Positions 1 to 13,121 of a stretch of 64,000 nt of DNA are shown in pieces. Every line of letters starts with the position of its first letter. Position 1 is the stretch's first letter. The stretch comes from Epiperipatus broadwayi (lineage: Eukaryota > Onychophora > Udeonychophora > Euonychophora > Peripatidae), in assembly GCA_028023455.1 (NCBI GenBank), contig JAQFVV010012405.1, positions 1,325,677 to 1,389,676 on the forward strand, in the 5' to 3' direction. A program made the position numbers and the translations under genes. The notes under the pieces were generated by a model. The model made no database searches, was not told where the DNA came from, and saw nothing but the letters and a program-made list of their open reading frames with translations.

Positions 1-126
1 TGGACTCAAGAATTCCAAGACCTACGAACTGTGCTTCACTTAGAATAAAAATGCCCTGCCTAGTTTGACGAAGCAGTAGAATGATGGACTCAAGAATTCC
101 AAGACCTACGAACTGTGCTTCACTTC
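1..126. repeat. Short direct repeat at window edge
   Basis: A segment of about 42 bp beginning TGGACTCAAGAATTCC occurs at 1-42 and again, essentially identical, at 85-126, so the period is 84 bp. The array runs off the left edge, so its total length is unknown. No coding capacity is seen. It could be the end of a tandem satellite or of a tandemly organised mobile element. Confidence 0.7.
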
Positions 127-582
127 CTAATACTTCAGTTGCTTAAACTTCATTTAAACCCTTGAGCAATAAACCATTTGATTATTTTTTTAATAAAATA
201 AAACTGTTGATAATATAACCCAACATATCATATATCATGGTTATTTGTGCATCACTTTTATTTATTAATGAATACACACCCAATATTCTTATGTTGGTTG
301 CCTATTGTTTTAATAATCAAATAGGAAAATTATCTTCTAAATTTACAGATCAATATTTTTAATGATAAATAATATTTAAAAAAATACATTATGAAAACGA
401 TTGGTTCTTTTAATAGGCACACAAATTTGCAAAAAGTTTTACATCAGTACTAATTAAACTATCTTCTTCAGGCACATACTAACACTCTCATATAACTTTT
501 TTTCTTTACAATAGTCAAAGATTAATAGTCCAAATAATTACCTATGTTAAAAAACAAAATTACTTAAATTTGTTGATTTGAA

Positions 583-1067
583 CCACTAAACATCACATGG
601 TCACCATATCTTATACCAGCACATAATTGTTATTAAACAGGCAAAACTCTCCATACAGTAGTGCCACCCTGTACCATCCAGAGTAATCAATGGATGCCAG
701 AAGGCTTGTGCATAAAATCCCTATCTAGTGCCTACTCATCCAATATCCCCAGACTAGTTTCTGGCTTGTGGCTTTCGTCAGTGATGAGCCTTGGATCTGA
801 AAGCACTGCACCTAGATCTTAGGATCTAATGCAACTCTCCAGCAGCCACCTTTTATCTCTACTTAACTACAAAACTATGAGAATGAAATTGAAAACACAA
901 TAATATTTTCAATCTAAGCTCAATAGCTTATACAGTCATATGGGTCTGAACTCAGGGGATATTGGATGAGTAGGCACTAGATAGGGATTTTATGCGCAAG
1001 CCTTCTGGCATCCATTGATTACTCTGATTGGCACAGGTTGGCACTACTCTATGGAGAGTTTTGCCTG
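583..1067 (-). mobile_element. Family A hammerhead foldback element, 14-bp TSD
   Basis: A non-coding element flanked by a perfect 14-bp direct repeat, TTTGTTGATTTGAA, at 569-582 and 1068-1081. It starts with a non-repeated terminal segment (CCACTAAACATCACATGG, up to about 640). Then follow inverted arms: the left arm from CAGGCAAAACTCTCC matches the reverse complement of the right end, GGAGAGTTTTGCCTG. The left arm holds a hammerhead motif on the minus strand, so I call the element minus-sense and place the terminal segment at its 3' end. The right arm is shorter and lacks the ribozyme core. A long TSD points to retrotransposition rather than to a cut-and-paste transposase. Confidence 0.8.
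746..787 (-). ncRNA. Hammerhead ribozyme motif (type I), family A
   Basis: Read on the minus strand, the order is: stem I 5' strand, core box CTGACGA, a short and partly mispaired stem II with loop, GAAA, a minimal stem III, and cleavage triplet GTC followed by TGGGGA, which closes stem I with one G-A mismatch. All invariant positions of the CUGANGA...GAAA...UH core are present. Stem II has only two clear pairs, so activity may be weak. Confidence 0.6.
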
Positions 1068-1081
1068 TTTGTTGATTTGAA

Positions 1082-4000
1082 TAATTAATGTCAATTGATT
1101 AAATCCAATACATATGAAATACAAATATTGTAATTATTTATAGTTATTTTTAATGTTATCTTGTAAGGCTCAATTCTCTTTACAAAAGTATGATTTTAAA
1201 TAGAATCTATTTCAAAAATCTTGATACTTATACATTTCTATTTTCACAGTGAGTAATCTCAATCAAAAATTGTGAAATCTTGAAAATAAAGATATATGTT
1301 TCAAGGATACTGAAATAGTTCCTACTTGAAAATATATATTTGGATTACAAAATAATTTACAAAAATAAATAAACAAAAAATAATTATTCTATTCCCATTT
1401 CATGTCATATTTATTGCATTAATTACTTATGTAAAACAAAATAATTATTTTGAAATTAAAATTACTGGGGGAAGAGGAGAATTAGGCTTTAGTAAATATT
1501 CATGAAAAAAGAAATTATCGGAAAATCTTAGTAATGTTGTTAAAAAAAATATGATTTGATATTATTACCATTATTAAGTTAATGTGACTAAAAGTCAAAA
1601 AAAAAAAAAAGAAAGAACTAAATCACAATAAAAAATTGCAAGAATCAAATGGTGTGCAGATAGAATAGTATTAATCCACATTCAAATACCTGTTATTCAA
1701 AAACTTCCATTATTCAAATAAAATTTCAAAAGTGATCTTTAATCTTTTATTATAAATAAATAAGCTTGTCCACATATTTATACACAAATTCAAGGCAAGA
1801 GAAAGCATTCAATAAATATCTATAAATTAATAAGATTAAATGCAATGAGCTGCTTCTTTTTATTCTCATAGCAGACTTTAGGTTTATAATGAGGAGATAA
1901 AGATTTGTTCTTGAAGAGTCCTGAGAACACAGATTTTGGATTACAGATGTTTTACAATAGTTGATGAATGTGTGTTTAGATATAGAGTAAAACAAGACTG
2001 GAAAACCACTTAAATCTTCAGCAACCATCTACTGACAAGCCAGTGAGTCTCTTGTCTTTCGCTGTCCCTTTATGAGTACTATAGGAGAGGATTTCGACCT
2101 TCAATAGGCTATTTATTTAAAAAATATTGGGTTTGGGGTTTTTTTTATTTGTATTACATTGCTATGATCAGTTTTGCTATTCATCAAGCTTTTCAAATTA
2201 CCATAATCAGTTTTTAGTGATTGCCTTCATGCAAGCCTTCCTCCTATCTCAAGGCCGACTATCCAAAAAGGATCACAACAATTTACTAAGCATTCCCATT
2301 TGGTGCTCACTGCCAATATCAACGCTTATAGAAAAGAATAAAACAGATTATTCTTGTCCAATATATTCATAATTTGCTAAACAATTATGTCTTGCAAATT
2401 CAGTTATCTAATTAACAAATAAAAAACACAACATGAACCCAATTATCATTTTTCAAAAATTTACAAAAACTAATTGCTAATTTCATTGGTTAGACCAGCT
2501 TTTGAATGATCAGATAATAAGTATCTGGCTACAATCCTTCAATTGGTCACCAATGCTTGGATTCTATATAAAGGCAGTCTTTAAAATCAAGACTGTATAA
2601 TAATATAAGCTGTTCAAAATAAAATTAAAAAAACTCGTCAGTAAAAGACCAAGATATATCTAGAAGGCCAAAGACATCTCAAGCATAACAATAAATCTGG
2701 TTAGCGTATTTTCTAGAGTCTGTAGGTTAACAAAAAACTGTGACACAGCCTACAAATGTCCAAGCTAAAGAGATTATTTCCAGCTCATATCAATACAGCG
2801 ATGCTGAAAAAGAATCTATTACAGTCATAACACGCTTCTGTTACACCTGGTCAATAACTGAAGACATCAGTCATTACTATTAAACTTATCTAAGGTTTCT
2901 AGAATCATGAAACCTTGCAGAGTTTTTGGTGTGTCTGAAAAGATAGTAAAGAGCCAAAAAATTTAGAGGATTGTCAAATCGTTTTAAAGGTCATCTGTTG
3001 CTTACCGAGAATGATTCAGCACTTGTGTAATGCCCAGACATGCTTATCACCCAACCAGTTATTACTGAATTATTTTTGTTTATAAAATCAATCTACTTTT
3101 GTAATACTTATCCATCACATTACCAGTTTTAATATTGCATTTGCTAACTTTTTTATTCATTTATTCTCAACTTTGTTGCAATTTTACCTTTGTATTTGCT
3201 GTTGTTTCATGAAAATGGATACATGGCAATTACAGTGTTGAATGGGAGAGTGAGATGATACTTAATATATATTGTAAGCATAATGGATAATACTTGATAC
3301 ATGTTATATTTAATATATTTCAAATTCAGTTTTAAAAACTAAATCCAACAGCCAGAGTCAAAGTATCGTCCAATGATTTTAATAAGAAAAATTGTTTTAA
3401 AATTAGAAATCTTTATTCCACTTGTTTTAATAGATTGTTTCTGAAATTAATATTGAAAGCAAAAAAAAAAATTGTTGCTAATCACATTAAATATCCCAAA
3501 CATTACTTGTTTATATTTTTTAAAAAAAAAGTTCAAAAAATAAAGTTGTTACAGCTTCGTGTTATACCAAAAGACAAAATGTATCAACGTTTGAAAGCAA
3601 TCCATTTCTTTTTATCATTATTATGAGGTTACATCATTCTATGATGTATTCAATTTCCCAATGATCATAGATCACAGTTAATCCACAAATTTTTCTAAAA
3701 ATTTCTTTCTTTAATTTCTTTATCTTATCAATTCCTTTGTAGAAATACTCTTCCTCTCTTTCTAAGTAGTATTCAATATAATATATATTTCCGTAATTTT
3801 TTCTGAAACATCCTTATATGACTATGTAGTAATTCTCCACAAAATATTCCTATTTTTAAAATGGCACATTATCTTAAACTGAAAATTCTGAAAGCATCTT
3901 CATAGAAATCTATAATTATTTGAGACTGAAGATAACTACAGTATATAAAAATGTTGAAGCATCTTATAACAAAGGGAGATGAATGAGCTCAAATCTATTA

Positions 4001-4583
4001 AGAAGCAAGTCTTCTTCATGATCTTTGCATAATAATTCAGATTTGTCCGAACAATATATGATTTGATTACAGTTTGCAGGAGAACTGAAAAATGGCCCCA
4101 TATGAAACTCCTTAGGAACACCGAACTGCTAAAATTAAATTTTCATAGAGTTCAAGTTTATGCTAATGCTTCATGTTATTTATCTTTTCTAATCTCATCA
4201 AAATTTCACATTAATCGTAGATTTACTAGAAAGTATTATTGCAAATTTTTATATATAAATACTGTAATTATGAAGTCTGATTTTTAAAAATTAATTCAAT
4301 TACTGTGTTTGTATGCATGTTTTAGATGTCGAACTCAATTTACCAATTCAATCACAACTGGCAGATAGTGGAATGACTTTCAGGTATAAGATGATAATTG
4401 CCGAATAACAAATGAAAAGGCTAGATATTGTTTCTAATACAGATTTTCTTAGCTATTCTTTAAACTCCTTCTCTCATCCTCCAATTTCATTCTTCAGTTA
4501 CTCCAGTTGGTAGGTTTGATCATTATAAGCCTCTCATACCATTGGATATCTTGTAGCACTAACAGTGACACACATTTCTAATC
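1082..4583. other. AT-rich intergenic DNA, nothing recognised
   Basis: The stretch has many A and T homopolymers and no open frame with recognisable domains. Short open stretches near 1750-2370 and 3435-4290 have AT-driven composition and no motif I can identify. No RNA gene or inverted repeat of note was seen. Confidence 0.6.
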
Positions 4584-4591
4584 CTTTAATG

Positions 4592-6461
4592 CAGTGGTCT
4601 TCAACCTTTTCACACCTGCGGACCTGCAAAAAGAAGGATAAGATTTCGCGGACCGGCAGAAGTTAACCTGCTTAGCCTTAGATAAGCATAATTGTTATAA
4701 CTGACCAAAACAGCACACTAGTTATTGTGTATTGTAATGGTGTTGCTTACCTTCACATGCTGAACACAGAAAACAGTACAATAACAATCGTTCTCATTAA
4801 TGTGCTTGCATTTCTATGTTTATTATTTCATTGTTAAAACATGCAAGAATAAAATGTTATTCACCTGAATGTTGGGAAATATCATAACTAGTGTAATTAC
4901 ATGGCAATGATTATGATAAATGTAATATCTGTATTTAATGTTAAATATACAAGATAGTTATATATATATGGAGGTTGTCTTTTGATAGTAGTAAGGGCAA
5001 AATAGAAATCACGTAATTAAAATCACCGTACAGTCAAAAAAAAATTCGCTGTATTTTAAATCTGAAAAAATAAAACGAAACGTGTAAAAGTCTGAAGTTT
5101 TGATATTATTGTAATTTTTTTTTGTGCTGGTGTGTTGAAAGGATCAAAAAATGTTAATTAATAGGAAAAGTGTTTTTTAAAAAATGGTAAAATAGATATC
5201 CCGTAATAGAAATAAAGCAAAAAAAAAACCGCAAAGTTATTTTTTGTTTGTTCTTATTTTTAAAAAAAGGTTAACAGAAATTGGTTTTAAAAATAAGTTT
5301 TAGTATATTAGCGGTATACAAATAAAACCAAAAAAAATATCGCCTTATAGGCCCAAAAAAAGTGGGCATATTTTTAAACAAAAAAAGAAAACGAAACTTG
5401 AAAAAGTCAAAAGTTTTGATCTTATTTTAATTTTGGGGGGGGGGGGGGGGTGGATTGAGAAATACTTTGTAAAAATTAAAGACAGAAATTTTTTGGTTGT
5501 TTTTCTTTTTAAAAAAAAGGTGATAAAAATTGATTTCAAAAATAAAAGTTAAAGCCAAAAAAGATCTTATTTTAATTTGGGGGTGGGTGAGGGTGAGAAA
5601 TATTTTGACTTCACTGAGACAAAAGTTACTTTTGGTTTGATTTTATTTTTAAAAAAAGGTAATAAAAATTAGTTTTAAAAATAAAAGTTTTAGTATATTA
5701 GCGGTATACAAATAAAGGCAAAAAAGATATCGCCTTACAAGCCAAAAAAAAGTGGCCATATTTTTAAACAAAAAAAAAAAAACCTGAAACTTGAATAAGT
5801 CAAAAGTTTTGATCTTACTTTATTTGGGGGGGGGGGGGGGGTGTATTGAGAAATACTTTGTAAAAGTTAGAGGCAGAAGTTATTTTTTGGTTTTTATTTT
5901 TTAAAAAAAGGTAAAAAAAATTTATTTCAAAAATAAAAGTTAAAGCCAAAAAAAACACTAAAAATGAAATATTGTATTAACAGATGTTAACAGAGGGAGT
6001 AGAAAAAATTTAAGAGATTAAAAAAAGTCACCGTATTTTTAAAATTGCGACCCGGTAAAGTTACATTTTATTGTTTTAACACATAAACAATGCCGACAAG
6101 CGGCCGTGATTGGCTATCAAAAGACAATTGGAGTTTGTATAATAAAAAACTTTTTTTTTTTTAATTTTGAATTTTTTTAGAAAAATAATAAAAAATGTAA
6201 TTCTACCCCTCCATAAACATTTGTGATAAATAGAAAAACAAATTAATTTATGTATGACTGATTAGATTTCGTTTTTGTTCTGTTTCTTTTTTTTTAACAG
6301 CGTAAAAATGCGATGAAAAAAATAAATAAAAACTGTTTATATTAATTAAAAGTTTAAAATCTTATTATTTTATTACTAAATTTCTTGCCAGTCTAGCGTG
6401 GCCCGGCAGAAAACTTCTGCAGCCTGGTGCCGGTCCACGGCCCGGTGGTTGAAGACCGCTG
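4592..6461. mobile_element. Non-autonomous hAT-like DNA transposon with 8-bp TSD
   Basis: The terminal inverted repeats are CAGTGGTCTTCAACC on the left and, read inward from the right, CAGCGGTCTTCAACC, 14 of 15 identical. The flanks are CTTTAATG (584-591) and CTTTAACG (462-469 of the 6 kb block, i.e. 6462-6469), an 8-bp target duplication with one difference, as expected for hAT. GC-rich subterminal pieces (GCGGACCGG and CCGGTCCACGG) also face each other. No transposase is encoded in the 1.87 kb interior, which is AT-rich and internally duplicated. Confidence 0.85.
5283..5960. repeat. Internal tandem duplication with two 16-G tracts
   Basis: Inside the hAT-like element a block containing AGTATATTAGCGGTATAC occurs twice about 390 bp apart (near 5302 and 5692). 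Each copy is followed by a run of 16 consecutive G (5435-5450 and 5826-5841) and then by a shared TTGAGAAATACTTTGTAAAA. A shorter, interrupted G block near 5580 marks a partial third unit. The G tracts could form quadruplexes and are also likely sites of assembly error. Confidence 0.75.
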
Positions 6462-6469
6462 CTTTAACG

Positions 6470-8930
6470 CATTTAGCGATTGTGACTCCAATCTGTTTTT
6501 TAAAGAAGTATGTAATATAAGCAAAGCATTCGATATTGAAACAGTAATAGAAAGTTTTTACAGAATAGAAGTTTTTAGCTGTAATTTTACAGAAGGCGTA
6601 TGACACATTAGAATTGCATCATAGACATTATCACATTATATGAAAACATGAAAAAATAATCTAAAAATAGCCTGGCTGGCAAAATCTGGCTAAGATAGTG
6701 TGTTTAGTAGATTATTCATTTAATTTAGTATAATCATTATGTAATATTTATTAAGGCTATAACCTTAAGACTATGCGCCTGAAAAAAACCACAGTAGGGA
6801 CCTCTGCAAATCTTAAACACAAGATTTATTTAAAAAACAAGAGCGGCCAATGGCAGCCACTCTTATCTTTTAAATAAATAAATATGTGCTTTATAAATAT
6901 AATTATTATAATAATTATGGTAGACAGAAAATAATGGAGGTAAGTATTTAAATGTTTTTTTTAAATTTAAGTACATGCAATGTGCCAATTTTGTTTAATA
7001 CGAACTCTTCAAAACCTAGAGAGTAGAACAACTTCTTTTTTATGAAGTGTGTTATGAATGCAAATCTGTACTTGAGTTACATTAAAGAATTCTGTTTGTC
7101 TGTCATAATTGTATTGATAATGACTAGATGAAAAGAAGATTTTTGCATTCTAAAAAGTGTAAATATTTAAAAATGAAAGTTTAAATTAAGAATTGGACAG
7201 CAATAAGTTTTTTTTTGAAAAAGAAAATCAATGAGTGAAAGGCATTTACATAATGCTGGATTGACTAACTTAGTATATTCTATTTTTTGGAATTTCTAGA
7301 TGTATTGATAAAGCGCTAATAATATTAACTAGTATATATTTATAACCCCATACTCGGAATATTCAGATAAAAAAAGATTATACTGTAAAATGTTGGTGCT
7401 AATAAATGACAGGATTTTTCTTATTGGAGACTTTATTTCTATATTGTTACGATTAATAAATGACATCTCAATAGAGGGCAAATTTTCAAGTTCATTATTT
7501 GTCAAAAATTCTGATTGAGAATTGGCTGCTACCAATCTTTTATTTATCACAATCAATGTATTAGAGAATCGCTGACATAAGTGATTTATATGCCTTCTAT
7601 TGTCAATATTATTTTGCCCAACTATATAATCTTCTATCGATAGCTGCATTTCTTTTACTTTTGTAAAATAATCCTTTATTTCAAAATTTGTGTCTGTTAT
7701 ACAATATTAAAAAAGTTGAATGCACATAGATTTCTGGGTAATTCTATTGGATAAACACATTAGTGTGTTGGGTCATTTTGAAATTTTTATGACACAAAAA
7801 AGCATTATTCTGCCATTGACAAATATAGATTGCAGTACTTTACTTTGGAAGGTTGCAGCTAACAATATGTTGTTCATCTATGCTTCCCCTTTAGTAAATA
7901 ATAATCTGTGCTAAGCCCTTGTGTTTCAAGTATATTCTGATCTCTATTATTTACCTCTACTATTTTACAACATTACCATCATTGTTTTTCAAAAAATGAT
8001 TTTCAAAAAAATATGCTTTTCTCTAATCTCAAGCTATCTGTCTCCAAACTAACCTTATTTCTTTTAATTAATCAATCCTTAATTATATTTTTTTAATTTT
8101 TTTTTAACAAAATTTTTTTTTAAAAAAAAAAAAAGAGAGAGAGAAACAAAAAAAAAAATTATCTTTAAAAGTTTGAATTTTTTTTTTAAAAAAAAAACAA
8201 ACTTAATAAAATCTTTCAATTCTTTTTATATTCTCTTTAATAAAATTTGAATACCTTTTAAACGAAGAAAAAAAAAATAGTTTAAAAAAACATATTAACA
8301 CATCCTAGTACTACAATCTGAATTAAATTTACCTTTCTTTACCTCACTGTATACACTTTTAGTATTGCCTTGATTTTAATTTGTAGCTACTTACAAAGGG
8401 ATACACTATATATACATTTCTATAAAACAGCATAAGAAAAATATTACTATCAGTTGTGTACAAGTTTCATTCTATTTTCTACAAAGTTTATATGTAATGG
8501 GTGATAACTATCTTCAAGAGTTATTATAAAAGTGACAGTAGAAAAAGAGCTACAATGAACTTCATCCTATTACTAATGAGAGAATTGTCTAAATAATGTG
8601 TTGAATATGAGATGGGTTTTCCACTACATTCGTTTTTGATAGGAAATCCACATAATAATTGAATTTTCAAAGATAACTGCAGTAATCTGACTATATTTCC
8701 TTGTATATTTTTAAATGCCACTTGATCATGGAGATAGATGTATGTATGAATATATTGTAAAGGTCACTCTATCTATCTTTAATCATGGAGGGTGCCACCA
8801 GATCACTGCGTATCTGGAAAATTTGTTTAGTAATCAAAAGTGGATGGTGATGATGATCTGCACTGACTAGACCCAGGGAGATAGCAAGAGATCTTAACTA
8901 CTGTTCAGACAATTGAAAAAATAAAAGCAC
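6470..8930. other. AT-rich DNA, no gene recognised
   Basis: Long A and T runs (notably 8090-8290) dominate. One minus-strand open stretch at 7329-7649 encodes 106 residues rich in Asn, Ile and Ser with no motif I recognise; I treat it as chance or as an unidentifiable relic. Confidence 0.5.
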
Positions 8931-8939
8931 CAAGACAAA

Positions 8940-10420
8940 TGTCAGCAAAATTAAGTTTAAATACTTTTAAAATTTTATTAAGAGTAATATAAAAATTTTC
9001 AAGCAAAGATTTATACACAATAAACGCGGTTCCATCAGGTGTGTATTAACAAAAATTAAACATCAACGCTCTGGCAGACAGACTAATTTTCTAATAGTGA
9101 ATTAAAAAGGAGGGAAGGATTTTTCTTCAGCTGACAATTCACCTAAGCAACTCTGGTTTCTTATTCAAAAGTTCTAAAATGAAAAGCAAATGAAAGTTTC
9201 TTGCATGAATCAACTAAACCAGCATGGGTGAGCGATCACTAGCTTATTGATGAATGACATCATATTGTCTGCAGAACTGCTGCATTGAAGATTGCCACGG
9301 TTGTTTACAATGCAAAAAACACAACAACAAAAAAAAGGTATAGGAATACGACGGAGTATGAATTATAGAATGGAAGAAAACTTAAATCTCCAATTTAATG
9401 AAATAGAGAATTTAGAAAATACTCCAGTGTAAATGATTTAAAATTGAGAAAACATTAAATCTCTGATTTAATCACCAACCAAACAACTGGCCAAAACTAA
9501 GCTGAGTATAATAATTACAAGTCTCAATAGGAGACAGGTAAGTAATTAGAAAACTATTTAGGTCTGCCCAAGCATTTATTAAAAAAGTGAAATAATTAGA
9601 AATACTAATAACTTTGCAAAATATATTCTTAGTACACGCTTTGACCAATAAATTTAAAGCAAAAAAAAAATAAAAGATCAAATAAATCTAGCAAACAAAA
9701 TACTAAAGTTTGACCTAGATTTTTATAAGTGTATTCATCCAAGAGTGTATATGAGTATATATTAAAAATTAAATACTTTGCCAACAATGTTCGTTTTCTC
9801 ATCTACAAATTTAAAAATAGACTGGATAATATCTTCTCACTAGCAATTTATAAAATCACAAACAATTCTACCTTCTTAATTCAGAGATATCAAAAGGAAT
9901 AAAAAGAGTCTTGCAGGAAATTAATGAAACAGCGCAGGCGAGCATTCTCTAGTACTTTGAACTAGAAACAGCTCGTGATGTACCATGTTTAAGGCAATTC
10001 ATGGTTAATTTCACATACAAGACAAAAAAAAATATGATTATGATCTTACGTAATCTAGAAAAGAATAGACAAAAACTCCAATTTCAGAAAAACTAGAACA
10101 CTAAACATGATAAACCGCAGAAAAGATTTGTGGTCTGCAGGAAGTGCAAATTTAACTTATTTAAAATTAATTTTCGGATAATACAAGAGAGACAGGTGAG
10201 CAAATTGAAATTACGAAAGACTGCCAAAGCATTTAGCGAGAGTTAGTAATATAAAAGGGGCATAGTAATCATATAAAATATAATCTCACAATAACACACA
10301 GAATACCCGCTCAAGATATTTTAAATTTAATAAACAAATGATATATAAAAATAGGTTACTTTTAAGATAAAACTGAGACTTTAAAATTTTACCATGGAAA
10401 GAATAACAGGTTACGTCGAG
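8940..10420. repeat. Two anciently diverged direct repeats
   Basis: Two tandem blocks about 760 bp apart share ordered landmarks. TCTTGCATGAATCAACTAAA near 9200 matches TCTTGCAGGAAATTAATGAA near 9911. GAGACAGGTAAGTAATT near 9530 matches GAGACAGGTGAGCAAATT near 10190. GGTCTGCCCAAGCATTTA near 9560 matches GACTGCCAAAGCATTTA near 10222. Identity outside these landmarks is low, so this is an old duplication or two old copies of one element. No protein is encoded. Confidence 0.55.
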
Positions 10421-10429
10421 GTATAAATT

Positions 10430-10830
10430 TAATATTGGCTGATGTCCTTCCAGTATGGCACAAATAGTTCATTCCACTGGAGAATTCTGGAGAAGACTTT
10501 AGGTTTCCATTTTTTTGAGAAAGCAGGAGGCAATGTTAGGAATCAGTTCTTCTTTAAGATCTTACGACATGATTTTGCAGGGATGATTTGGCTCCGGGAC
10601 TCGTCTTTAAGTTAGCTTAGCACAGCATACTATTGAGACAGTTCTTCATTGTGTATAGTTTTGGCGTTGAAGAATTTATAACTGCACAGCAATTCAAACA
10701 AGTCTCTAAATTGGTGTACTAAAAGTTGTAGCAAAACTAACAAGCAGCATCAACAACAATAGCTGGAGAATAATCAGTCCGCAATCCCAGGTCTATTTAT
10801 AAGAGCTCTTATCTTTCCAAAACATTTTTT
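10430..10830. other. GC-richer island with a minus-strand TATA-like motif
   Basis: Base composition changes sharply from the AT-rich surroundings. On the minus strand a TATAAATAG motif (near 10800) is followed by a GC-richer tract without an open frame. It resembles the promoter part of an LTR or of a 5' UTR, but no paired LTR or TSD was found. Confidence 0.25.
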
Positions 10831-13041
10831 AATTAGTGGTTGTTCAATAGGGCAAATTTTATCTCAGTCTTAATCCTAATTAAAGATTCTCCCAGGATTA
10901 ATCTTATTCATAATTAATTCAAAAATATTTAAAAACAAGTCTCAGCTTAATTAAAATAAATTAGAAACGATTATAATCAAAACAAGAATGCAATTAAAAA
11001 GTTTGCTTGCCTTTAATTACTTTGATTAAAAAAAAAAAAAAAAAGCAAGCAACCAAAAGAAAACTATTTTAAAAATAAAATCTATTAAAACAAAATAGAA
11101 ATGAACAAAATAGAAATGACCAAATTTTAAATAATTAAGTATGTGTGTCATTACACATACTCTTTATAAACAAACTTTTAAATAGTTTTCTTTTTAAACT
11201 TTATTAAAATCAAAAGTTGGTTTTATTTTTGTGAAGCGACGTTTGAATCGGATAAACTATCTGGCTCAATATATATCAATATCTAGTCAAAGATAATGAT
11301 TTAGCTAACTTGAGGAACTTTTCAGGTGCGTTAAAATTTTCCTACACCTATTTAATAACTTCAATGTTTGACTTATTTTAAATATTTCAGATTTCAAATT
11401 TAATTTTTCAACTCCTGAAAAGAACTCCAGTGACACCTGAAAAGATTAAGTCTTATTCGCTTTACTATTGGATATGAAAAAAGATATTTATGTGGGTCTT
11501 GTAAAAAGTTCACTTTTTATATTATAATTCTTTAGCTATGTAAGTAATTCCTGAATAACTATCCCAAAAGAGGATCTTGGTTTGATGTGTATATTAAATA
11601 TGAAACTAAACTTTGAGTTGATGGTAAATCTATACACTTTCTAAGAGGCAACTTTTTCATTGTTACACTCAAAATTATCTTAATATTGTTTTAACAAATA
11701 CTTTTCCTATTACGTACATCACATATAAATAAATGTTGTTAATAATAAAAATTATTTGATATTTTTGATTATCAATAAGATAGTAGTTTGGGCACGTTAC
11801 ATTTGAACTCCTCAAGATTCAATCCTCTTTTGTTGTGATTTTTACGACACAATTGCAAGATTAGTTACATTAGTCTGACAGTTACTGCCCTCTTACAGAA
11901 ACTTTATAAATTAAAATTTTAGATATCTGCCAATAAAATTTAATAAAGTTATATGTGAGAATTATAAATTAAACTAAAGCATATTTAAAAAGACAGTTTA
12001 ACTTTATGAAGAAAAAAAAATTCTTCCACATGAAAAACATAATTTTCCATCTTTGTAAAGACAAAAAAAAATAGAATGAAATTTTCTATTACAAATATTG
12101 ATTTAATTAAAATTACTATAATATCAATTTTACACATAACTCAAGTGTCTATAGGAATATGACACCAAATAAATAAAGAAGACTATTAGATAGACAGACA
12201 GTTAAATAAAAAGCACTGTGAAAAATCAGGAAAAATAACTGCATTATTTAAAAATATATTACAATAACATTTTTGCTTTACAACTAAGCACCCTGATATT
12301 AAGTTGCCTGGCATAGATGAATCTGGGCTTTTTTTTAGCCCTCATAGTAATTAATTACAAGATAAATATTATAGTGACTAAAATTGGATGGTTAGATAAA
12401 TTGGTTATAAACTAGAAACTCTATGACTGCTCATAAAATCTTCACTTATCAAAAAAATGTTCAATATCCAACCAGATTTGAATCCAAGATTAAGGGTGTA
12501 GCAAGTAAAAATTATAAAAAGGCAGTAAATCTTAAAATTTATTCTGAAGCATAATAAAGATTGCTCATTTCTTCTCAAATTTTTATACAAATAAAGTGAA
12601 AGAAAAAGAGAATATCAAAATAAAAATACAATAAAACATGAGATAAAATAAAAATATAAATAGAAAAGAGTTATCTGAAAAATAAAAAAAACAAAAACAG
12701 AAAATTCATTTGAAAGATGAAAATCTTAGTAAAGAGGTAGAAAATATAAAAATATATAATTTAGTCTCAAATGATCATAAACATAGCAAAATTTATAATT
12801 TTATATACAGTGTATATAAATAATAACTACAATTAATGTAAAGTGTCCTACAGTGAAAAGATGACTTCTTAGCTCTCCAAGTTGACAATAACATCATCTC
12901 TGAATCAATGTTCATATTACATAGTGACACAATTGAGCTATTTATTACAAAAATTTTAAAGTAGTAGCAAACGTGAATCAAGAGTTTTGATGCAAAATCA
13001 TCTTCAATATTCTCTTCGCTATTACAAAATCTTGCAAATCA
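10830..13041. other. AT-rich DNA downstream of NMRK, no gene seen
   Basis: This lies 3' of the NMRK stop codon on the minus strand. An AATAAA on the minus strand near 12940, about 100 bp past the stop, could serve as its polyadenylation signal. The rest is A/T homopolymers and simple sequence without recognisable coding or RNA features. Confidence 0.5.
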
Positions 13042-13121
13042 CTAGAAAATATTCTTGTGATTCAAGGCTTCATTGCCATTCTTTGTTTGAATCATTTTAA
13101 ACATTTCAGCAACAATTTGAT
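13042..13121 (-). CDS. NMRK: NMRK last exon
   Basis: On the minus strand an acceptor (TTTTAAATTAG) opens an 80-nt exon that completes a codon with two bases and encodes QIVAEMFKMIQTKNG..., ending in a TAG stop at 13042-13044. The amphipathic start resembles the C-terminal helix of NMRK proteins. The phase agrees with the one-base overhang of the preceding exon, although a short intervening exon is expected from the family's length. Confidence 0.6.

Noticed and set aside
12793-12981. Minus-strand open stretch after the NMRK stop as a further NMRK exon
   Set aside because: It has no family motif, and the exon at 13042-13121 already ends in a stop.
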